Part shown: in pieces, positions 1 through 4,309 of the stretch
Layout: every line of letters starts with the position of its first letter
Numbering within the stretch: the stretch's first letter is position 1
From: an uncultured Lachnospiraceae bacterium
Lineage (GTDB): Bacteria; Bacillota; Clostridia; Lachnospirales; Lachnospiraceae
Assembly (NCBI GenBank): GCA_947628025.1
Contig: CANQYH010000142.1
Span: 1-8,141, forward strand
Reading direction: 5' to 3'
Length of the DNA stretch: 8,141 nucleotides
Position numbers and translations under genes: made by a program
The notes under the pieces: model-generated
The model's database searches: none
The model's input: the letters and a program-made list of their open reading frames with translations, nothing else
What the model was told of the DNA's origin: nothing

Positions 1-466
1 CCACCGGCACCGTCGTCGCCTTGAACGCCGTGATATCGGCGGCCTGGCTGATCGGGTAGGCGAAAAATCCCACCGGGATGCTGGTCTCAAAATTGCGCAG
101 CTTGATCTCGTTCTTCACCGTCGGGTTCCGCTGCAGCCGGGACACCGTCACCAGATTCATATAATAAAACGACATTTCCGTCAGTTCCGGCACCTGGGAC
201 TGGATGAACAGCGTGGATTTCGCCGGATCGAGGCCGCAGGAGAGATAATCCAGCGCCACCTCGATGATATTCTGCCGCACTTTCTCCGGGTTGTCCGCGT
301 TGTCCGTCAGCGCCTGAGCGTCGGCGATCATAATATAGATCTCGTCAAACTTCCCGGAATTCTGCAGCTCCACCCTCTGCCGCAGGGAACCCACGTAATG
401 ACCCACATGCAGCTTTCCCGTGGGACGGTCTCCGGTCAATATGATCTGTTTTTTCGATTCTGCCAT
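1..466 (-). CDS. trpS: Tryptophanyl-tRNA synthetase, N-terminal part (3' end outside the window)
   Basis: Charges tRNA-Trp with tryptophan in the cytoplasm (class Ic aminoacyl-tRNA synthetase). About 155 residues are visible, running off the left edge of the window. The nucleotide-binding region is clear: GDRPTGKLHVGH at residues 12-23, where HVGH (20-23) is the class I HIGH signature, followed by YVGSL. Further on are IMIADAQALTDN and FIQSQVPEL, typical of the TrpRS Rossmann core. The KMSKS motif would lie beyond the window. The ATG at 466-464 is preceded by AGGAGG a few bases upstream. No T-box fits in the short leader, unlike many Firmicute trpS genes, so regulation here is probably constitutive or depends on the palindrome at 496-509. 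The identification is confident; only the length is unknown. Confidence 0.95.
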   Translation of the reverse strand, partial: MAESKKQIILTGDRPTGKLHVGHYVGSLRQRVELQNSGKFDEIYIMIADAQALTDNADNPEKVRQNIIEVALDYLSCGLDPAKSTLFIQSQVPELTEMSFYYMNLVTVSRLQRNPTVKNEIKLRNFETSIPVGFFAYPISQAADITAFKATTVPV

Positions 467-495
467 AATCTCCTCCTGATCGTATCTCTATTTCA

Positions 496-509
496 TCGGC
501 CGCGGCCGA
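496..509. repeat. 14-bp perfect GC palindrome in the trpS leader
   Basis: TCGGCCGCGGCCGA is its own reverse complement. It starts 8-21 nt downstream of the predicted trpS transcription start and ends about 30 nt before the ATG. As DNA it could be an operator for a dimeric regulator. As RNA its arms cannot form a full hairpin without a loop, so at most 5-bp arms would pair. Function unknown. Confidence 0.4.
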
Positions 510-523
510 AAATACCATCTTTT

Positions 524-552
524 AGTATACCACTCCCTCGGCCGATTGCCTA
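524..552 (-). promoter_or_regulatory. Putative sigma-A promoter of trpS
   Basis: Read on the minus strand, TAGGCA (547-552, 4 of 6 matches to the -35 consensus) and TATACT (524-529, 5 of 6) are separated by exactly 17 bp. The expected start is near 517, leaving a leader of about 50 nt. Just upstream of the -35 lies a fully A/T 14-bp palindrome (557-570), which could act as an UP element. This is inference from consensus matching only. Confidence 0.55.
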
Positions 553-696
553 CTATATTTTTTAAAAAATCTCTTACGGAAATGAGTCGCTTTTCGCCTC
601 GGCTGCGGCGTCGTCCGCCGAACGCCAGTTATCAAGCCGGCCGAATTGTCAAATAATTCTCCCCACAGTCAAAAATAATCTTTCTTTAAAATCTGC

Positions 697-724
697 TTGC
701 TTTTTTTCCGTTATGTGATACAAT
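697..724 (+). promoter_or_regulatory. Putative promoter of the tRNA-Val gene
   Basis: TTGCTT (697-702) and TACAAT (719-724) are 16 bp apart. The -10 carries an upstream TG dinucleotide at 716-717 (extended -10). The predicted start is about 731, only a base or so before the mature tRNA, so the primary transcript would have almost no 5' leader for RNase P to remove. Confidence 0.5.
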
Positions 725-731
725 AAGTGAC

Positions 732-804
732 GGAGGCATAGCTCAGCTGGGAGAGCACATGCATCACACGCATGGGGTCGCAGGTTCGAGCCCTGTTGTC
801 TCCA
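732..804 (+). tRNA. tRNA-Val, anticodon CAC
   Basis: Decodes valine GUG codons. The 73-nt sequence folds as a complete cloverleaf. The 7-bp acceptor stem pairs 732-738 with 797-803 (one G-U) and the D stem pairs GCTC 741-744 with GAGC. The 5-bp anticodon stem pairs 758-762 with 770-774, with loop ATCACAC and anticodon CAC at 765-767. The variable loop is 5 nt. The 5-bp T stem (one G-U) carries the loop TTCGAGC. The discriminator is A804. The next bases are CGA, so the 3' CCA is not encoded and must be added by the CCA-adding enzyme. It stands alone, with its own promoter and terminator. Confidence 0.95.
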
Positions 805-808
805 CGAG

Positions 809-820
809 ATGCGAAAGCAT
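809..820 (+). other. Small GAAA-capped hairpin in the tRNA 3' trailer
   Basis: ATGC-GAAA-GCAT forms a 4-bp stem with a GNRA tetraloop 4 nt after the tRNA discriminator base. It lies between the tRNA and its terminator and may influence 3'-end processing. This is visible in sequence; a role is only suggested. Confidence 0.35.
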
Positions 821-823
821 AGG

Positions 824-868
824 AATAACGGGAATGGCGCTGAATCGTCATTCCCGTTATTTCATTTT
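824..868 (+). terminator. Intrinsic terminator of the tRNA-Val transcript
   Basis: A perfect 13-bp inverted repeat (824-836 with 849-861) extends inward by a G-U and two G-C pairs to a 16-bp stem with a 6-nt loop. It is followed on the plus strand by a T-rich tail (860-868, TTTCATTTT). There is no T-tract on the other side, so it is directional and serves the plus strand. Confidence 0.88.
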
Positions 869-913
869 CCCATTTCGTAATTTTTTTAAAAGTAATTTTT
901 TCAAAAATACCGC

Positions 914-942
914 TTGACATTTCTGTAAGAACCTGCTAGAAT
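914..942 (+). promoter_or_regulatory. Strong sigma-A promoter upstream of the 108-aa orphan gene
   Basis: A perfect TTGACA (914-919) and TAGAAT (937-942) are separated by 17 bp, with a TG one base upstream of the -10 (934-935). The sequence before the -35 (about 878-908) is rich in A and T runs and may be an UP element. This is the best promoter in the window. The predicted start is about 949, which gives a leader of about 170 nt before the ATG at 1121. Confidence 0.8.
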
Positions 943-948
943 AATTTT

Positions 949-1091
949 TGCTTTCGTTAAAGGAAGCATCCAGATTTTTCATAGCGTGATGCGAATGGAA
1001 ATCGAACGATCAGGAAGTATATGAGCAGAGGTAGCTACGCTACTATTATGCCCATAACCTGGAGTTCGGTTTTTTTGTGTGTCCGAACTTT
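949..1091 (+). promoter_or_regulatory. Structured leader RNA, attenuator-like (candidate cis-regulator or small RNA)
   Basis: Two competing folds can be drawn. Fold A is an irregular long hairpin: 997-1007 pairs with 1064-1074 (11 contiguous pairs, three of them G-U). It continues inward with CAGG 1011-1014/CCTG 1058-1061, TATG 1020-1023/CATA 1053-1056 and GCA 1025-1027/TGC 1049-1051. It is capped by GTAGC 1031-1035/GCTAC 1039-1043. A run of seven T (1070-1076) follows its GC part, so it resembles an intrinsic terminator. Fold B pairs 1061-1069 with 1083-1091 (9 pairs, two G-U), which uses the same GTTCGG segment and loops out the T-run, so it would act as an antiterminator. A further small hairpin is possible at 966-992. 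The motifs I know for T-box, SAM, TPP, FMN, lysine, preQ1, c-di-GMP, ZTP and fluoride elements were not recognised. It could instead be an independent small RNA ending near 1076. Confidence 0.5.
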
Positions 1092-1120
1092 CCACCCACA
1101 CCCAAAAAGGAGGATCTGCT

Positions 1121-1447
1121 ATGAAAGATGTGACCAAAGAGATTCTGAAAAACACCGATGCCCGCCAGGGCGGAGGACTCAACAAGCTGACCCGGCTGGA
1201 CCTGCTCCGCTCCCGCTTAAAGGAGCTGTCCAGGGAGCTGGATCCGTCCCGGGAGATCACCACCGTGGTCATCTCCAACCGGGGCTTCGAGCAGATCGAA
1301 GCCGGCACGCTCCACGTCGCTTACGATCTCCTCGAGTGCTACAACGAGACCCACACCATGCAGATCCACGTTTATCGGGACAAAAACATGGTGATGCTGC
1401 GGCTGGGACAAAAGCTTCACGCGGAAGTTTCCGTTCCCTCGGAATGA
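1121..1447 (+). CDS. Unrecognised 108-aa protein
   Basis: I do not recognise a family. The ATG at 1121 has an AAGGAGG Shine-Dalgarno at 1107-1113 with 7-nt spacing, which makes this a convincing coding start, and the gene has a strong promoter upstream. The product is hydrophilic with no signal peptide, no membrane segment and only one cysteine. Residues 22-41 are rich in Leu, Arg, Lys and Glu and look like an amphipathic helix. Residues 46-53 (ITTVVISN), 64-70 and 80-97 look like beta strands, suggesting a small alpha/beta domain. It is the only plus-strand protein gene and runs convergently into the RluA-family gene, 56 nt from its stop. The structured leader suggests regulated expression. 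An open frame overlaps it in another phase (from an ATG at 1021) but is considered spurious. Confidence 0.75.
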   Translation: MKDVTKEILKNTDARQGGGLNKLTRLDLLRSRLKELSRELDPSREITTVVISNRGFEQIEAGTLHVAYDLLECYNETHTMQIHVYRDKNMVMLRLGQKLHAEVSVPSE

Positions 1448-1460
1448 GCCGCATACATCC

Positions 1461-1500
1461 GCGCTCCGTTCCCGGCCCGAAACGGCCGCAGACGGAGCGC
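1461..1500. terminator. GC-rich hairpin between convergent genes
   Basis: A 9-bp perfect inverted repeat (1461-1469 with 1492-1500) encloses a second stem, CGGCC 1473-1477 with GGCCG 1484-1488. It occupies most of the 56 bp between the convergent stops at 1447 and 1504. Neither side carries a T-tract, so it is not a classical intrinsic terminator. It may pause polymerase or protect 3' ends on both strands. Confidence 0.5.
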
Positions 1501-1503
1501 CGG

Positions 1504-2505
1504 TCAGCCGCGGATAAAGCGCTTGAACCGTTCCGGCAGCGGAGCCTCGAACGTCCGGCCGCTTAACCCGGACAGGACCCCCGAAAGCTCCGGGAACTCG
1601 ACGCGCGAGGAATGGAGCAGCTGGTGCGTTATGCCGCAGTGTTCGCGCAGCTTTGCATTGAACCGGCTGTCCCCGTATTTGCCGTCGCCGGCCAGGGGGT
1701 GCCCCTCCGAAGCCAGATGGGCGCGGATCTGGTGCGTGCGGCCGGTGATCAGTTCCACTTCCAGAAGCGTCAATGCGCCGATTCCCGGCTCGACCCAGCT
1801 TTTCAGCGGCCGGTACTCCGTCACGATCTCCGAACCGCCCGGCATCTGCGCCCGGCTCACCGTCACCTGATTGGTCCTTTCATCTTTGACCAAAAATCCG
1901 GATATCCTCCGCGTTTCGGAAACTTCCCCCTTTACCGCGCACAGATAATATTTGCGCAGACCGCGGTCTTTCAGGAGCTGCGCCATGGCCTGCAGACCGG
2001 CCAGGGATTTCCCCGCCAGGACCAGGCCGCTGGTGTTGCGGTCCAGCCGGTTGCAGACCGCCGGACGGAACGTCTTTAACTGCTCCGGCGTCAGGCTCCC
2101 GTTTTCCAGAAGATATTCCGTCAGATATTCCACGAGAGAAACGTCGCTCTCCGCCGCTTTCTGGGAAAGTATTCCTGCCGGCTTATTGATCAGCAGGATA
2201 TGATCGTCCTCGTAGAGGATATCCAGGTGCTTCTTCGGGCGTATAGGAGAGGAACCCGGCGCGGCGGCCACGTTCCCCGGATGCTCTTTCGAAAACGTCC
2301 CGATCGTCTCGTCGGACAAAAAGAGCCGGATCTCGTCACCCTCCGAAAGCCGCTCCGATCCCTCGCAGCGCTTCCCATTGAGGGTAATGTTCTTCTTGCG
2401 CATCATTTTATAAAGAAACCCTTTCGGCGCCAGCTCCATATATTTTGCCAGCAGCTTGTCCAGGCGCTGGCCCGCCTCGTTTCCGGTCACTTTCAGGATC
2501 TTCAT
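1504..2505 (-). CDS. RluA-family (RluC/RluD-like) 23S rRNA pseudouridine synthase
   Basis: Isomerises uridine to pseudouridine in structured RNA, most likely 23S rRNA; the exact target cannot be read from sequence. The product has 333 residues, normal for RluC/RluD. An N-terminal S4-type RNA-binding domain spans roughly 10-62 (QRLDKLLAKY...ITLNGKR). The catalytic domain follows from about 92: INKPAG (106-111), NRLDRNTSG (152-160) with catalytic Asp155 in the RLD motif, and GRTHQIR (255-261) are all family hallmarks. Residues 65-90 form a short Ala/Gly/Pro/Ser-containing linker. The ATG at 2505 has GGGAG 7 nt upstream, and the gene starts 15 nt after the stop of the membrane-protein gene, so the two are probably one operon. 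TGA stop at 1506-1504, facing the orphan gene. Confidence 0.92.
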   Translation of the reverse strand: MKILKVTGNEAGQRLDKLLAKYMELAPKGFLYKMMRKKNITLNGKRCEGSERLSEGDEIRLFLSDETIGTFSKEHPGNVAAAPGSSPIRPKKHLDILYEDDHILLINKPAGILSQKAAESDVSLVEYLTEYLLENGSLTPEQLKTFRPAVCNRLDRNTSGLVLAGKSLAGLQAMAQLLKDRGLRKYYLCAVKGEVSETRRISGFLVKDERTNQVTVSRAQMPGGSEIVTEYRPLKSWVEPGIGALTLLEVELITGRTHQIRAHLASEGHPLAGDGKYGDSRFNAKLREHCGITHQLLHSSRVEFPELSGVLSGLSGRTFEAPLPERFKRFIRG

Positions 2506-2520
2506 CGCTTTGCTCCCGCA

Positions 2521-3087
2521 TTACATGCACATGCTCCGCAGCAATCCCGCCGCGTAATCCACACTGCCGTCGTCCTCGTACTGCTCCGCCGGTTTCAGGC
2601 CGGCCAGCCGGTTAAAAAACTGTTTTTCCTCTTTCAATATCTTTACGTTCGGATCCAGACGGCTGCTCTTAAACATCTCGTTCAGAGTCTTCTCCGCTTT
2701 CTTTAGGTCGATCTTTTCCGCCGGACAATAGGCAAACACACCCAGCGGGTGGACCATCACCGCGTCAAACGGCAGGATCTGCTCTTTGGTGGTAAGGATC
2801 ATGTCAAAAAGAAGATTTCCTTTCTCCTTATAAGCCGCCGCTCTCTTATAAAAATCCAGAGGCCCGGTCTTATAGCGCCAGGACGCCAGAAGTGGCGAGG
2901 CCACGTTTGCAGTCGGCAGCACCGAAAGGATCGCCATCAGCGTCAGCACGTTTTTGACGGCCTGCTCATCCGACAGATTCCTCGCCCAGAGCTGCGCCAG
3001 GATCGCGGCCGTCCCGAAAAGTACCTGCCCCAGCCGCACCATCCGTTTGTAATTTCGGTACCCATACTCCCCTTTGTGCTTGATCAT
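2521..3087 (-). CDS. Two-TM membrane protein of unknown function
   Basis: I do not recognise a characterised family. The product has 188 residues. I chose the ATG at 3087 because AGGAGG sits 6 nt upstream; the open frame extends to an ATG at 3135 that lacks such a site. The short N-terminus is basic (K3, K5, R11, K14, R15). Two hydrophobic stretches, about 17-35 and 46-68, could form a helical hairpin. They are followed by a soluble domain of about 120 residues that begins with basic RYKTGPLDFYKR and ends in acidic and helical sequence. By the positive-inside rule both ends would be cytoplasmic. One motif-like patch is PFDAVMVHPLGVFAYCP (106-122). The gene is co-oriented with and 15 nt upstream of the RluA-family synthase. 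A functional link to RNA modification is not implied by anything in its sequence. Confidence 0.8.
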   Translation of the reverse strand: MIKHKGEYGYRNYKRMVRLGQVLFGTAAILAQLWARNLSDEQAVKNVLTLMAILSVLPTANVASPLLASWRYKTGPLDFYKRAAAYKEKGNLLFDMILTTKEQILPFDAVMVHPLGVFAYCPAEKIDLKKAEKTLNEMFKSSRLDPNVKILKEEKQFFNRLAGLKPAEQYEDDGSVDYAAGLLRSMCM

Positions 3088-3148
3088 GCCGATCCTCCTT
3101 TTCTTTCGGTCTTTCGCGCGGTCTGCAAAGGCCACGGTTTTCCCGTGC

Positions 3149-3234
3149 TGCCTGCGGAAGTTCCCGCTTTTTTACACTGCTTACAGAAGTTCTCGTTTTT
3201 CTATACTGCCTGCAGAAGTTCTCGCTTTTTACAC
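3149..3234. repeat. Three imperfect tandem repeats of 28-29 bp
   Basis: The copies are at 3149-3177 (29 bp), 3178-3206 (29 bp) and 3207-3234 (28 bp). Each begins TGC, contains GAAGTTC(C/T)CG in the middle, and ends in a T-run followed by AC. Copies differ by a few substitutions. They lie about 60 bp upstream of the membrane-protein start in the large gap. There are no spacers, so it is not a CRISPR array. It could be a protein-binding array or neutral tandem duplication. Confidence 0.75.
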
Positions 3235-3338
3235 AAGAAAGGGCAGGACCGTACCCCTTTCACACAGCGCGCGGCTCTCAGGAGGGAAAGCTGATGTCTT
3301 TTAGGGATTTTCGGTTTTCCCTTAACACAGGCAGAATT

Positions 3339-3386
3339 AGCCGGAAAACTCCATGTGAAAATTGACGATTTTAAAGATTTTCGGCT
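3339..3386. repeat. Imperfect hairpin overlapping one of two 23-bp direct repeats
   Basis: AGCCGGAAAA at 3339-3348 is complementary to TTTTCGGCT at 3378-3386 apart from one bulged base. An inner stem AAAAT/ATTTT encloses TGACG. The right arm falls inside the second copy of a direct repeat (TTTTAAAGATTTTCGGC...) whose first copy is at 3299-3321. No T-tract directly follows, so I do not call it a terminator. A small dispersed element is possible. Confidence 0.45.
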
Positions 3387-3425
3387 TTCTCGCCCGTCCT
3401 GCACGGCGGTCCCCTGCCTCATGTC

Positions 3426-4184
3426 TCAGAATAACTCCATCGCTTTCAGTATCATTCCGTGCGGCAGCAGCTTAGCCGCCGCCTCAAACAGTTTCATCAC
3501 CGGGCCATAGACCGATACGGTCTTCCCGGCCATGCTGTCCCGCAGGGCCGCGCTTACCACTTTTTTCGGATCCGCCATCACCAGCCGCTTATAAAACGGA
3601 AGCCGCTCCGTCATTCCCGCGGCCTGGAAAAATTCCGTTTTCACCGGGCCCGGACACACGGCCGTCACACAGATCCCGCGGTCTTTCAGTTCCGCCCCCA
3701 GCGCCCGGCTATAGTTGAGCACAAACGCCTTGGAAGCCGCGTAGACCGCAAACCCCGGCTGGGGCAAAAAGGCGGCCGCCGACGCAAACTGCAGGATCCG
3801 GCTGTTTTTCGCCATAAACGGCAGGACCATGTGGGTCACGGCGCACAACGCTTCGCAATTCAGGCGGACCATGCCGCACTCCTCCTCCATCGTCCGCGTC
3901 CCCACATTTCCGGTCATGCCGTAACCGGCCGCGTTGACCAGCAGCTTCACATCCGGCTTCTCTTCCTGCAGGGCAAGGGCCAATGGTTCCCGTTCCTCCT
4001 CTTTCGTGATATCCGCCGGAAAGCACCGTATCCTGGCGGGAACCTGGCCGCACAGTTCCGCCAGCCGGTCCCCCCGCCTCGCCATCACCCAGATCTCGTC
4101 GATCCCGGCAAAGCGGTCCCCGATCTGATATACCATCTCGCGCCCCATGCCGGAGGACGCGCCCGTAACCACCGCGATCTTCAT
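3426..4184 (-). CDS. Classical short-chain dehydrogenase/reductase (SDR)
   Basis: NAD(P)-dependent oxidoreductase of about 252 residues, the usual classical SDR length; the substrate cannot be told. The Rossmann motif TGASSGMG is at 7-14, NAAG at 84-87, and the catalytic tetrad is Asn109, Ser135, Tyr148 and Lys152 (YAASK), with PGPV at 178-181. The two arginines after strand beta-2 (R36, R37) suggest preference for NADPH. The ATG at 4184 is chosen because GAGG lies 8 nt upstream, while the in-frame ATG at 4190 is only 2 nt from it and the ATG at 4232 extends the protein with sequence unlike an SDR N-terminus. The gene follows the pseudouridine synthase-HAD fusion by 125 nt with no clear promoter or terminator between, so read-through is possible. 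A 9-bp direct repeat (4245-4253, 4258-4266) lies in that gap. Confidence 0.93.
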   Translation of the reverse strand: MKIAVVTGASSGMGREMVYQIGDRFAGIDEIWVMARRGDRLAELCGQVPARIRCFPADITKEEEREPLALALQEEKPDVKLLVNAAGYGMTGNVGTRTMEEECGMVRLNCEALCAVTHMVLPFMAKNSRILQFASAAAFLPQPGFAVYAASKAFVLNYSRALGAELKDRGICVTAVCPGPVKTEFFQAAGMTERLPFYKRLVMADPKKVVSAALRDSMAGKTVSVYGPVMKLFEAAAKLLPHGMILKAMELF

Positions 4185-4309
4185 TTTCATTTCCTCACTT
4201 TCACCAACCGGACGTCCAAATTCGCCAGACATCCGAATTCTTCCGCGTCGTCCGTTTGCGTCGTCCTTTCGCGTTCATCTCCGTCTCAATTTCCCGTCCG
4301 TCGCCGCTT

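Larger units (their letters stand above)
3088..3425. other. Non-coding gap with two repeat families
   Basis: This 338-bp interval lies between the dehydrogenase and membrane-protein genes, both on the minus strand. I see no convincing gene. A 73-codon open frame on the minus strand (3422-3201) has no ribosome binding site at a proper distance and no recognisable domain. The interval holds the tandem repeats at 3149-3234, and a pair of direct repeats about 70 bp apart (3299-3321 and 3369-3391) sharing GATTTTCGG. An imperfect inverted repeat spans 3339-3386. I found no strong promoter for the membrane-protein gene here, although one would be expected. Confidence 0.6.

Noticed and set aside
467..731. 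T-box riboswitch upstream of trpS
   Set aside because: No AGGGTGG-type T-box sequence or terminator stem is present on the minus strand, and the predicted leader is only about 50 nt.
711..920. 69-codon open frame on the minus strand across the tRNA
   Set aside because: It is the antisense of tRNA-Val and its terminator; the NRARTCDP string is the familiar mistranslation of a tRNA T-arm region.
1021..1050. preQ1-type riboswitch suggested by AGAGGTAGCTAC
   Set aside because: The resemblance is limited to a few bases; the CCCTCTATAAAAAACTAA-like pseudoknot partner is missing.
1021..1566. Long plus-strand frame, possibly a leader peptide (MSRGSYATIMPITW...)
   Set aside because: It overlaps the well-supported gene at 1121 in another phase and runs on into the convergent gene. 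Its AGGAAG is only 3 nt from the ATG, and it has no stop before the next gene as a leader peptide would.
3149..3234. CRISPR array
   Set aside because: The repeats are directly abutting with no spacers, only three diverged copies are present, and no cas gene is visible.
3201..3422. 73-codon minus-strand frame after the dehydrogenase
   Set aside because: No ribosome binding site at proper spacing, it covers repeats, and it has no recognisable domain or protein-like composition.
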